Positions 11,757 to 23,716 of a stretch of DNA of 64,000 nt are shown here, in pieces. The stretch is from Rotaria sordida (lineage: Eukaryota > Rotifera > Eurotatoria > Philodinida > Philodinidae). The position numbers and the translations under genes are program-made. The notes beneath the pieces were generated by a model. The model ran no database searches. It was not told the origin of the DNA and saw nothing but the letters and a program-made list of their open reading frames with translations. Location of the stretch: assembly GCA_905250125.1 (NCBI GenBank), contig CAJNOL010000014.1, forward strand, positions 1 through 64,000, written 5' to 3'. Each line of letters opens with the position of its first letter. The first letter of the stretch is position 1.

Positions 11757-12547
11757 ATATTGAACTGATAGAAGCCGAAAGGAGTGATGACAAAAGCTGT
11801 TTTCTCCTTGTCACCATCATTAGTAGATATTTGATAACACTATGATTTGAGATTAAGTCTTGAAAAATAATTAAATCCTTGTCTTAATTTTCTGATAGTA
11901 TCTTCCATATTCGGGAGAGGTATAATCGACTATGAATCGGTAAGAACTATCTCTCTTTTTGACTAGTATCACAGGTGCACCATACGGTGAATGCGATTCT
12001 GAACTTAGATCTGCTTGAAAAAACACTTGGATTAATTTATACATTGCTTCTTCTTTATCCAGTTATAAATAAGGTTTAAAGGCAAGTGGTGACTGAAGAA
12101 TAGTGTTCATAACGTGATGAATATGTGTTTTAGCAATGTTATATTTTTGGTTGTATCAAAAGTACGATGAAAGCGTTTTAATAAAGAATAAAGATTATGT
12201 TGTTGTTGTTTATTCTTGACTATATTAACTAACATACTAATATTTTCCTCGACTGTCGGACCAACGAATTGTATTGTATTACAATACGGTTTTCTGTTAG
12301 AATATGTCAAGTTATTACAGTTTTGAAAAAATGTGTTACGAAACTTCTGTGATTTATTAGTAACAATTTCATCTGCTTTTAAATCAAGAGGTACTGCTGT
12401 CTCACAGGTATAACCAATTGCTCCAAATGGTTTATGCAAAGATAACGCGAAGACTTGAGAATATTGAAATATAAAACGACAAAGTAAATATTCGACACAT
12501 ATGTCTTTTCTAATAAATTGAGAATATAACGACGTGCTGGATAACAT

Positions 12548-13069
12548 AACATTAGAAAATTGTTCAGAAAATTTCCAAGTGTATATGTAGGTGTTATAAT
12601 TTTACTATGACACTTGACAACATGTATTCTATGAACAGTTTGAATCGTTTTTTTTTCATTTATTCTAGTGATATTAATAATAAATTACGTCAAACTATCT
12701 ATTGACTATATTTTTTGAGAGAATATATCCAGTATACATATCGCATTCCATATTTCTAACGCATTCTACAATACAAATCTTATTCACTCTACCGATGTTA
12801 GCCTTTGTCGATTGACAGTAATCCAGAGAAAGAAGAGTTGAATTTATCATTGGTTCTGGTGAAAAACTCACCGATATAATCTATATTTTAAAGTATGTCA
12901 CGTTTGAAGGCGACCTTTTTTATTATTCGAGATTTTAAAAACAGCAAGACAGAAAAATAATTTTACAATAAAAAAGAAAAAAAAGAAACAAGCAGGACTT
13001 AGAATAATTGTTCGTTTTCATTTTATCTGTTACATACCACAGAAATATGCTATCAATTAATAATATCTT
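12548..13069. other. No gene seen
   Basis: AT-rich spacer between the dead retrotransposon and the 3' end of the CCDC92-like gene. It probably includes that gene's 3' UTR. Confidence 0.5.
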
Positions 13070-14152
13070 TTAAGCTTCACCTCCTTGTTGAATTGTTGTT
13101 GTAGGTAATGCTTTAAGTGGTATTTTTCGACTAACAATTGGTGGTAGAACAGTTGATAGTTTTATTGAAGGTCGAATTGATGTCACTTTGTTTGAATCAA
13201 CATTTTCTGCATGACTATTAAGCAATTGACGTTGCCGTTTAGTATATGATTGGTCATCATTCGATTCAACACTGCTTGATGACAGTGGTCTGTTTGATGA
13301 CAGTGGTCTGTTTGATGACCGTGGTCTGTTTGATGACAGTTGTCTTAATTGCTGTGGTGGCGTTGGTGGGCGTCGTTTAACAAATAAACCTTTCATTAAA
13401 TCTTGATCAGGACTAGCTCGATTATGGAGAGATGATGAACGATTTGATAAGTGTTTAGCTGACAATGGATGTTGTTTTTCTTGTACTTCACTAGTACTTT
13501 GAAATTTTGTTGGTTTATTAGGTAAAATAATTTGTCCAAGACGAGCACGATTTTGTAATTGTTGTTGAAGTTGTTTTTCACGATGTAATTGATTAGTAAG
13601 TTGTGCAATTAATGTTGAACGTTGTTCAAGTTCAATTTTTAATTGTCGTTGTTTGTCATTTTCTAAACGTAATTCTAGCATATGTTTTCGTTCACTTACA
13701 ATCAGACGATTTTCATAATCATTAATAGATTTTTCTTTTTCCTCTAAAATTTTATTTAAATCATTGATTGTTTGTTTACATTGACGGATTTCATTTTCTA
13801 GTTGTTCAATTGTTGATCGAAGTTGACCTTTAGGAATTTTTAATAAAACAAAATATATGTACAAGTCTAGTTAACACTTACTATCATCTGTAGAATTTAC
13901 AGTACCACCACCTATTACTAATTGAAAAGTAAGATCTAAATATATATTCGCTTAAATTTAGTCAAGAAAAAACTCTTTAATTTCATATATATGTATACCG
14001 CTGCATTTTTGTTGCCATTTGGCAATTTCTTCATGAAGATTAGCCAATGTTGATGCATGTTCACGCTGAATAAATGCGATCGACTTTTCAGCACTTTGAA
14101 GTCGTTGAGCTAAAGTATTTGCATCAGACGGAAGATATTCGATATCCGACAT
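13070..14152 (-). CDS. CCDC92/CCDC74-family coiled-coil protein
   Basis: Three exons (13999-14152, 13882-13917, 13070-13827) join in frame with GT-AG introns to give 315 aa. The N-terminus (residues 12-50) has the family signature: 'LQSAEKSIAFIQREHAST' then 'LANLHEEIAKWQQKC'. Residues about 64-165 form a Gln/Glu/Lys-rich coiled coil. The C-terminal half is Ser/Arg/Pro-rich and disordered, with a tandem 'SSNRP' repeat. Human CCDC92 is similar in length and localises to centrioles and cilia; CCDC74 is spindle- and centrosome-linked. The 36-bp middle exon is unusually small. The gene lies 480 bp downstream of CCDC57 on the same strand, so co-regulation is possible. The orthology split between CCDC92 and CCDC74 is not resolved. 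Confidence 0.8.
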
Positions 14153-14631
14153 TATTCAAATCTAAAAAAATGAACAGAAATTCGGACAAAATTCATAGAG
14201 AAGAATAACTTAAGCAACAGATGTTATTATATATTTTAACGTCTGTTAAAACATGTACTCATAGAACAAATCGATTAGTTTCTTTTTTTTATCATGTGCA
14301 ACACTAATTATAATGTTTTAATATTTAAAGACTATAAAACACACAATATGAAAAAGAACAATAAAGAATTGAAATATAGACAAAGAACAAACAATACATA
14401 TAAACCATTTTGATGCTTAATGATACATATTTAAAAAAAAGAAGAATATGCATTGACATATTCAACAGAATGAAGAAAGCAACAGATTGCATCACCATCC
14501 ATCTAACATAATACAAGAGAAATTTTTCTTTTTTTCCTTTTCTTTCTGAAAAGATGAGAAAAAATAACGTGATCTAATATCTGACAAACATTGAACTTGT
14601 GATCGAACAAAAAAACAACTCGAGATTATAT
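14153..14631. other. Spacer between CCDC57 and the CCDC92-like gene
   Basis: AT-rich, no coding signal. It must hold the CCDC57 3' end and the promoter or trans-splice site of the CCDC92-like gene. Confidence 0.5.
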
Positions 14632-17600
14632 TTAATCATCACGAGTATTCCAATTACGAATTTTCGGACGAGTACTTCCTCCTCTTCCTCCACCACGAGC
14701 TGTTACTGGTGGTTGTTGATTAGACAATCGTGTTGTACGACCTGTTAGCGCTTTTCGTTGAGCATTAACATTAAGTGTTGATGATTCTACAAATTTAAAA
14801 CTAGTTCGAATGAAAACTAAACGAAGAATACTATTTTACTTGCTATCGAAGGACCCTTTCCAGGTGTATTATCAAGCACTTTCCATAAATCACGAATATT
14901 CTCCGAAGCTATTGTTGTTATTGTATTACCACTACTCATTAATGCATCTAAATATATTGATTAATAAGCAAGAAATTGCTTTCATGAATTTACTTTCAGT
15001 CTTTTCCGGTGCACTTGTTGGTCTTTGTTGTTGTTGTTGTTGTTGTTGTTGCAATTCATTGGCTACTTGATGTGCTCGTTTTCGATTTTCTAACTCCTGA
15101 AAAAAGAAAGTTAGCTATTGATGAAAACATAAAACATTACTTGTTTCGTTAAAGCATATTGAAGTTGTTCAAGTCGTTGAAGTTTATTTTCAAGATTAAC
15201 ATAATCTTTTTTTGGTGAAGTTGGAATATTCGAACGAATATTTGTTGGTATTACATCAGCAATTTGTGGACGTTTTATCATTACTGGTTCATCTATTTGT
15301 TAGGTTGTTTTTGAGAAGAAAAAACAAAACTTTGTTTGTAAAAATAATTACCTTCATATCGATTTAATTGTGATCGTAAATTATTACTAATTTCTAATAA
15401 ACGTTCTTTATCACGAATTAATGTTTGAATGCGATTATTTGCTTGTTCTAGTCGACGTTTTGATTGTTCATTTTCTTGTTTTAAAAGAACTTCTGTAACA
15501 TTAATACCATCGTCATTTGGTTTAGGTCGTCCTTCTATTAAAATGATGATTGATTAGATATAGAAAAGAAATCAAAAATATTAGACTAACCGGAAGATTT
15601 TTTTGTCAATCGTTCAATTTCATCTTGGAGCTGTTGAATAAGAATTTCTTGACCACCATAATTAAAAAGTGGGGTGCGGCCAGCTAATTCTAATTTTGCT
15701 TCGCTTAACTAAATTCATGAAGAAATATAAACTATTGTACAAACTAATAATTAATTCAGATATAAAATGCAAGAAACTCAAGCAAAGAGTAGCTGATCTA
15801 TTTTTTTTTTCACTAAAAAGGACATAAAACCAATAAGATTTGATGAACAATTACAAAATGATTAGATAATCAATACATAATACCATTTGATAGAGTTTCA
15901 TAGGATATATTTTATTTTCGAACTATTCGATTTTCTTTTTAATTCAATATAAATTGGTTCCTATTTAATTTAAAAGTTTGAAAAGTGAATCAAATTGATG
16001 ATTGATATATGTTGTATAGGGTTCAGTTTTTAGAACTAAGCTTTCGCTAAGTATCAAAGTAATTATGAATGGATTGAAGTTTATCATAAAATATATCGAT
16101 TAAAAATCAACGGAAAAGAAAACATAACAAGAGAAGATATTCGTAAACTTAAATAAATCGACGACTGAGAAATTTAAATAGCTTTTACATTCTCTTCGAA
16201 AACGTTATATTCAAAGAGGAAATCTCAAGACAAAAAAAGTATCGAAATCAAGTTTTCGAAACAATTAAATCTTAATTACATTTTGTTTTGAAATTTTATA
16301 AACAGTTTCATGTTCTAGATAGTAAATAAAGGGGGGTGGGCTGAAAATTTCTAGACCAAATATTTGACTATTTTTCGCGTATTTAAATGCACTGGAAATG
16401 ATTGAGAAGTAAAGTCCTAGAACCAAAATTTTGTGCTCTTTCAGAATATATGTTTAGAATTTGTCTTTGAGTTTCGATTATTAACCTATAAGTAAATCTT
16501 GACAAGATTTTTAAAAATTTATGGATCTCATTTTTCTGAAGACAAGTCTGCTTCTTGCACGCATCAAATAACTTCTGTAAATATATGGCACTTGAGAATG
16601 ATCTCTATTGTGCAAAATGACGCTAAAATGGAGGGTTTTAGTTAATCTGCTTAAAAAAGGCAGAGTTGTGACGCGCGGTAGTTTTGCACTAAAAAAGAAA
16701 AAATAAAAAAAATAGCCATTTTTTCATGCGATAGATTTTATAAAAACCTTTACTGCACCTCAAAAATTTGCAAAAAAAAATTATTCAAATATATCGTTTT
16801 GTAGAGAATTATTTTCTGTGTCTTCCAATATATTCGATAAAATTTTGTGTCATATTTGAAACAAGTTCCATTTAAAGTTTTTCTCTCCAAAACAAAACTT
16901 TTTGAGTCTTTTCAAGTTTCATTTATAACTCAATAGTCAAAAGTCACAGAAAAATTCTAACGAGAGAATTTCTCCAACTGACACCCACCATTTGAGCTTA
17001 TATTGGACTCCCAGATAAATTTCAGTGGGACTAGCAAAAGTCAAAAAGGGTTTGTCCACATAGGTCTTTATCGCTGAGTTATGATTAGTTTAGTAAATTT
17101 ATCGAGCCATTGGAAGATAAGTTCCAAAATATCAAATGACAGAATTTCGATCTAAAATTGTGCCTATATATAGGTCTAAGCACTCTTAGAATATCTTGAA
17201 AGTTTCAGCCGAAAAGAATGTTTCTCCATCAAGATATTGAATTTTCAACAACAATCTTTTACCGCACACATGTAACACAAATTGAGTTCACTTGACAACT
17301 CAAGAAATTCAACGAACGAACATTCTTTTCGGTTGAAACTTTTAGAATATTCTAAGAGTCATTAGACTTATCCATAGGCAAAATTTTGTATCAAAACTCC
17401 AATATTTGGGCTTCCGAAAAGTACCTAAAAGTGAGTCAAAAATTCAATAAATCTATCATAACTGTGCGCAAAAGCCAATAGAGATGAATCCTTTTAGACT
17501 TTTGTTGTTCTTGCTGAGACCTATCTGTGAGTCCAATATGCGCTCAAACGGTGGATGGCATTTGAAGTAGTTACCTCATAAGAATGTATTTTGAATGAAT

Positions 17601-20600
17601 ACAAAATTTTGATTCTAATACACTACTTCTTAGTCTTTTCTAATGCCTTTAAATACGCGAAAAATAGTCAAATATTTTATCTAGAAACTTTCGGTTCACT
17701 CGTTCTATGCTAATCATCTAATTATTGATTGACTTTCATCGAGTCTCATCGATTATATATCTTCAAGTTTTTGCTTTAAGTTCTATGTTCGTATCATCCA
17801 ATAAAATTATTTAATCGATGTTTAACTTTCAAAATGAACTCTATTTTCGAAAAAAAATCTTCTAACATGCCTTTCGTTCCAGTTCAGCAACATCAGCATT
17901 TCGTTCAATAATTGATTTTTGATATTCGTCTGCTTCACGTCTTGTTTCTAATAGAAGTACTTCAAGATCACTCATTTTTTGTTTCATACTAGTCAATTCA
18001 GTTTGATGACGACGATCATCAGCATTTGATTGATATGTTAATTGATCAATACGTGATTGTCTTTGTCGAAGCTTAATAACAAAACAAAATTGTATATAAA
18101 ATTTCACATTTTACAGTAAATGAAATTACTTCTCGTTGAAAATTATCATGATTTTTTTCTATTTGAATTAAACGACCTTCTAATTTTCGCACTTGAGATA
18201 CAAGTTGCATTTTTTCCGTACGTAGAGTTGCTTAAGAAAACAATATTTTTTCTTTCTAATTTAAAACATAAAACAAGAACTTCTTTTTACCGATGGTGTT
18301 ATTCAATGATTGTACATAACTATTTAATTGTGGATTTTTTTTAAGTTCATTATTAACAGCTGTATGATCAATATCAAGATTTGAATGACGTGAATCAAGT
18401 CGAGATATTAAATCACGATTTTGCTGACGTAATGTTTGATTTTCATTTTGTAATTCAACAATTAAATTTGATTGTCCTGATGTTGTTTGACCAGGTAAAT
18501 CATTTACAAGTGCTTCCATTTGTTGTCGCATTTGTGAAATAACTGAACGAAGATTTTCATTTTCACGTTGTAAGACAACTAAAGCATCAGCATCTCCACC
18601 ATTCTATTTCAAAATAGAATTCTATCAAAAATATAAAAAAACAAAAATGTCTTACTGATTTATATTGATTTGTATAAGCTTTAAGTAAATCATCTTTAAA
18701 GCTAATATCATTTTCTAATTTTTTTACTTGTGCAATAGCCTGTTGCGGAAAAAGGAGTTTTATTAGTTCTAACGAAAAAAAAAAAGTTTAAGAACCTGTT
18801 CATGAGCACTAGATAATTTTTCAATAAGATCTTCAGATTTATGATATTCTTGTCTTTGATTTTGATTAAGTTTTTTTTGCCAATCAATATCTAATTGTGC
18901 TTTTGCTTCTTCTAATGCACGTTCACGATCTAAAGCATCTTCAAGTTCTTTTTTATATCTATATAAATAATTAATTCTCATAAGTAAAATTGATTTTTTT
19001 TCCGATGAAAAATATTTCATACCGATTAATATGATTGTCTTTAATTTTAAGTTCAGCTTTTAATGTATCACATTCATCTTGTAAAGCATGATGTTCAATA
19101 TTTTCGTTGGCATGTTCTTTACTTATTTGTGTTAATTGATGATTCCATTGTTTTTTTATTTGATTTATTTCATCTTGTAATCTATAGAAAAGAAAAGAAA
19201 AACTGAAACACTTTACAATTTTTTCAATTAATTTTAAAAAGATGTTCTATATAACTGAAAAATTAGTTATGATACTTTTTACATACTACAAACGACAAAA
19301 TGTTTGCGAATCGTATTTTTGATAGACAATTCCATAGATAGTCAACTGCAAAAAACACAAGATTCTTAGAAATGTTTTTCATCTATAAAACTTTGTAGAG
19401 CTTGTTACGCTGATCATTTTGGTAAAAAATATTCAAATTTACTCAAAAAGATAATAATGCTAGGGTCAAAATGCTCGAAAGAGTCAAATACCGCTAAGCA
19501 GCAGACTAGAATAGCCAACGTGTTTGAGTATTTTGGTCCTATCACCATGATTTATCGAGTCAATTTGAATATTTTTTTTTTACCAAAATGATCAGCACAG
19601 CGAACTAGACAAGTTCTACAGACGAAAAAATCTTCCGAGAACCTTGTGTTTTTTTTCAGTTGATTGCCCATGGAAATATCTATCAAAAATACGATTTACA
19701 AACATTTTGTCGTTGGTAAATAACATCCTAGGTAGTATATAATTGACATACGTAGATAAGGAAGCATCTTTTTCTCGGATGATATGTTCGTATTCACGTT
19801 GTTTTTCATTTTGTTGTTGTCGTAATTGAAAACATTGATCATTTGAACTTTGCCATTTATCTTCAAGTTCTTGATAACTTTGTTTTAACTGTTCTATTTT
19901 AACATCTTTTTCACGTATTAATCGATCACGTTCACTGTATCTAATCAAGATAATAGATTAAAATAATTCTTTTATTCTGTTTTATAAGTGTGTTTTATAA
20001 CTAAAAGAATGACAAAACGATAGATGAAACTAGTAATTATATACAGAAAGAAAAAAACAACTACTTCTGTTAGATAACTATCGATAAGAATCATACATCA
20101 ATTGATAAGAGAAGTCATAAATTGTAGAAACAAAAAATTCAATCATTAGTATATAATCTAGGAAGATTATTGAGTCAGGAATTCGATAAAGGTTTAATCA
20201 TACATCTTTATTAGGAAACTTAATGATATTAAAATTCATGTAGTTGTAGTTTTTGAGAAAACATGCTAGCTGTTTTTCAGAGATATGTTTTACTGAATAT
20301 TAGAATATGAGAACAAACTCTAAATAAACAGACTCGATTTATTTCAAGCTCTGTTTGATACAAAAAATTAACATGTGGATCAGTTTCATCCTCTCTTCTT
20401 CATTCAATGATGAAATACAGGATGTTTCAAAAGTAGTGTCCTACGGGAACGATTTTAAAAATGGACACTCTCAAAAATCATTTTGTTTTGTTTTGATTTA
20501 TGTATATACTCTTCGAACTTTGTTCTAAAACAAAGGGTCGAAGTCAATATGATGCTACATGGTTGGGAAATAGACTTTGATATTCCTCGAAAGACTTTCG

Positions 20601-23356
20601 CATCGTTTATTAATTAAAAAAGACATAAAAAATATCTATCAACAAAAATTAGACAAGATCATTCATTATTCATTAGACTGTAATTCAAATTATAACAGCT
20701 ACTATTTTCTTTATGATTATCACCTGCGAAAGAAATACTTTTCAGGTTATCTTGCTATATAGCATTATTATTATCTTCTCCTGTTGAATTTTGAAGAAAA
20801 TAATTCTCTTAACTTAATATTGATAAATTTTGACGTATAAAAAATAATTGATTTATTTTGATAAAATACATCTTCCACGATAATTTTGTGTTTAATTGAA
20901 GGCTATCTCATGTTGCGCAAAGGGCAATGTTTACAGAAGCTAGTATCTCGTAATGATAGTTTTTCTCAAACATGAAAAATTAAACAGTAATAGGAATTCT
21001 GAAAACATTACGGAACGGGAACGGGGTCAAAAATATTTTTTCAGGAATGAGAATGCGGAAACGGGAACAAAAATATTTTTACGGGAACGAGAACGGGAAA
21101 CGAGAGCTAAAAAACTTGTTTTTGCAGGACACTAGTAGACAGAGCGTTTTCACGAAGGAAGAGAAAATGTCAATGATGATGCTCAACCGGATCGTCCGAT
21201 TTTCGAGCGGACACATGTAAATATTGAACTGATACGATAGATTATCAACAATGATCCACTTTCAACGTATGATGATATTGTAGCTGAGACTTTTCTCTCA
21301 CAGCACAATAGAGCGAATTATTCACAATTATCTAAAGATGAGCAAACTTACATCTCATTGGGTGCCTCCTCATCAACTCATTGATAGACAAAAGTAAGAG
21401 CAAGTTAGTATTTGTCGTGAAAATTTAGTGAAACTTTGTGATAGATCATGGCGATTATGTAATATGATTACAGATGATGAGACATTGAATTATCATAGAT
21501 ACATTGAATGTAAGTCGACTAATGTAAGCTGGATTAGTGAAAGTGAATCACCGACGACTATTGTTCGCCGAAGCTGATTTGAATCAAAAACTTTGTTTTC
21601 TATATTCTTTAAATCGAACGGTCCTGTTCTTAAACATAGTATAGTTGAAAGCAAGACTATAGATCACAACTATTATATTGAAAACTGTCTCAAGCCTATT
21701 GTCAATGAAATATGGAAACAAAGAAAGCCATTGAGTGCAAGATGTATAAAATTACTTGATGACTATACTCGATCTCATACTCATTCAAATGTTATTAATT
21801 ATTTAACACAAGAAGATATCGATATGATGCTGTGTTCACCGTTTTCATCAGACCTTACGTCATGCTAAATGATTATATCAAACGTAATTTATCTGATCAA
21901 ACAAATGAAAACTCATTGGCTAGTGTGGTTTTCAAGATAGTTAAAAATATTTCAGAAAAGTGTAAAAAAATCATTTGGCAAATTGTTAGAAAGGATGAAA
22001 CTTTATATAAATAATTATGGCGACTATTTCGAAGATTTAATAAAATAAAATTAAAAATATCTCTTTATTTTTATTTAATGTTACCAGAAATTTTGGTCAA
22101 TCTTCAGTGTATGATCAAACTGTAAAAACAATAGTTAAAATTTCTTAAATGGCTGAAGAACTATTCGTGATTTTCTTTTCGCTCGAACTTTTGGAATATG
22201 TTATATTTGAAAGCAAGTAATATTTATTTATTATAATACAAACATTCGAAACGTTCGATTATATTTACTTACTTTCGACTATAATCATCCTCTCGTTCTT
22301 GAAGTCTTCCATCAACATTACTACACTTCAATTCAAGTTCTTTGATTCTAAACAAAAAAAAAGTTTTCAGTGCTAAATAAAGAAGAATAAAAAGTTTACC
22401 TTGCATTTTTTACAGCTTCTTGTTCATGTAATTGCCATTCAAGTTCTTTTACTGACTTTTCTAAAGTTTTATTACGTTCCATCAATTCATTATTGTTTAA
22501 TTCTATTTTACGAATTGTTTGAATATGTTGTTCCAATTCTTCAGTTAATAATTTACTCTAAAATAAAAAGAAAATTCAAAAAAAAATAAATAAAAGAAAA
22601 CACAAATATATTCTTACTTTAAGTTCACTTGCAAGTTGTAAATTGATAACATCATCATGACGACGTTTCCAATCATATTCAAGTTTTTTTGTTTGTGTTT
22701 CAAATTCATTTGTTAATTCTCGTCGTTGTCTTTCTAATTCATTTTCAAGTTCTGTAAGACGACGATTAATAGCTCGACGTTCTTGTTCTAATTGTTCACG
22801 TTCTGTTTGAAGTATTTGATCACATTGTTGTTTATAATTTGATAAATCTTTTTCTTTTATTGATAAACGATGTAAAAAATGTTTTTTTTCTTCATCTATT
22901 TGTAATTCAATTTGTTTTTTTAATGTATATAATTGATCGTTTACAATTTTTAATTCTGATATTTCACTATTTTTTTCATTTAAAATTTTTTTCATTTCTA
23001 CATATATATGAAAAAATTTAAAATAAAGTTCAAAAGGTAAAAAATAAGTGCAGAAAAAGAAAGTAACCTTTGAAACGATTATCAAATGTTGCAAGTTCTT
23101 TATCTCGATCATCAACTAATTTTAAATTGTATTTAAAATCTTCTGATAAACGATTATATTTTTGATTTAATTCAGCTAATTGTTGATCTCTATTTTCAAC
23201 AGTTGCTTCTAAGGTGGCTAGTCTAAAAAGAAAATTCGAATTGTTTTTTTAAATGTTTAAAACATAAATAAAAAACAAAACCTACCGCTCTTGCATAACA
23301 GCTAACCATTCTTTTTCTTTTTGTAGAGCAAGTTGTTTCAGTGCTTGATCATCCAT
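14632..23356 (-). CDS. CCDC57: CCDC57 homologue, centrosomal coiled-coil protein
   Basis: I joined 18 exons in frame: 23286-23356, 23068-23222, 22618-22997, 22400-22557, 22273-22347, 19752-19940, 19023-19181, 18796-18958, 18656-18739, 18291-18603, 18130-18230, 17871-18071, 15591-15708, 15352-15534, 15141-15292, 14994-15096, 14840-14947 and 14632-14786. The product is 955 aa, near the vertebrate length. Family landmarks are 'QKEKEW' at the N-terminus, 'EDFKYNLKLVDDRDKEL', 'LASELKSKLLTEEL', 'EAVKNARIKELE' and 'DKERLLEISNNLR'. Nearly all of it is coiled coil; there is a run of nine Gln and a Gly/Arg-rich tail. CCDC57 acts at centriolar satellites and microtubules in centriole duplication. The intron after exon 12 appears to use a GC donor. 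Introns hold two hairpins and a dead mariner. Confidence 0.85.
16335..17700. repeat. Foldback element 2, within a CCDC57 intron
   Basis: A large imperfect palindrome is centred near 17260. The outer parts pair (ttgactatttttcgcgtattt at 16365-16385 with aaatacgcgaaaaatagtcaa at 17650-17672). The middle parts pair (tatattggactcccagata with tatctgtgagtccaatatg), and so do the inner parts (ccgaaaagaatg with cattcttttcgg). The left arm carries about 520 bp (16435-16955) with no partner on the right, so it is either an insertion on the left or a deletion on the right. Mismatches are spread throughout, so this is not a recent duplication. Confidence 0.85.
19287..19717. repeat. Foldback element 3, within another CCDC57 intron
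   Basis: Arms at about 19287-19480 and 19525-19717 are inverted copies. Pairs include aacgacaaaatgtttg with caaacattttgtcgtt, cgtatttttgatag with ctatcaaaaatacg, and gctgatcattttgg with ccaaaatgatcagc. The loop is about 45 bp. It fills most of the 570-bp intron between exons 6 and 7. I see no ORF and no shared sequence with foldback 2. Confidence 0.85.
20416..22080 (+). pseudogene. Decayed mariner transposon in a CCDC57 intron
   Basis: On the plus strand, opposite to the host gene, diverged mariner transposase blocks lie in order. They are 'NDPLSTYDDIVAE' near 21250-21290, 'MITDDETLNYHRYIECKS' near 21465-21515, 'ESPTTIVRRS' near 21545-21575, 'FESKTLFSIFFKSNGP' near 21580-21620, 'LLDDYTRSHTHSNVINYL' near 21750-21800, 'SPFSSDLTSC' near 21835-21865 and 'LNDYIKRNLSDQTNE' near 21865-21910. 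The 'DDET' block keeps its Asp pair, and the 'LDDYTRSH' block keeps an Asp where mariners have 'HDNARPH'. Frameshifts separate the blocks. The tip near 20416 (tacaggatgtttcaaaagta) looks like a mariner end; the other end is not clear. An ACGGGAAC-rich stretch lies at 21010-21110. Confidence 0.8.
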
Positions 23357-23716
23357 ATCGATCAATTAAAAAACATCTAGCCGATTATGTTTAATCCCAA
23401 GTCATATTCATCAATTTTTTTTTTCTATACTCATACAGCCATTTCAAACTGTCGTTACTAAGCAACTATAAAGGCAGAGTCTAGTGCATTACCGTTAAGA
23501 ATATTTAAAGAATATTTTTTTTCTAGATGAAACTGTTGTTAAATGTATTTTGCTTTGAAGAATTAAATTCATTCAATTTTTTCATTAATTTTAATGGGAT
23601 TAATTAGGTTACTTAGTTACGCCATACGTAAAAATAAAATGATGGTATGAATTTGATTTCTGTTTCCTAATAATTGCTTTGTAAATTGAATAGAAAAAGA
23701 AAAAGAAAAAGAAATC
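23357..23716. promoter_or_regulatory. Shared divergent promoter of CCDC57 and ARMC4
   Basis: Only 360 bp separate the two start codons, which face apart. At 23454-23466 the string GTTACTAAGCAAC has two inverted half-sites (GTTAC and AGCAAC). It resembles the X-box bound by RFX factors, which drive cilium genes, but the spacing is one base shorter than the consensus. A second partial site, ggttacttagttac, lies near 23608-23622. Regulation by RFX is an inference. Confidence 0.5.

Larger units (their letters stand above)
9230..12547 (-). pseudogene. Dead Ty3/gypsy retrotransposon polymerase (RT, RNase H, integrase)
   Basis: Minus-strand text follows gypsy pol order. A pre-RT linker (LLKRFHRTFDTTK) lies near 12150. 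Reverse transcriptase follows with 'SHSPYGAPVILVKKRD' near 11960-12000, 'EKTAFVITPFGFYQFN' near 11770-11820 and 'CLDDIIAFFSQS' near 11400-11430, where the usual Tyr of YxDD is Cys. RNase H-like 'RPMTPYERKYSASEKEAL' is near 10850. Integrase zinc-finger text 'HGDPMTGAHFSTDRTYYKIK' is near 10060-10110, core text 'NQYVLVIVNYFAQ' near 9650-9690, and 'HSTPYHPQSNDVVERFNST' near 9440. Many stops and frameshifts make it inactive. Two other LTR-like sequences interrupt it at 9715-9962 and 11526-11756. I did not find its own LTRs. Confidence 0.85.

Noticed and set aside
14810..15070. Plus-strand frame ending in a poly-Cys run
   Set aside because: It is the reverse of CCDC57 exons 16-17; the run is the complement of the CAA (Gln) codons.
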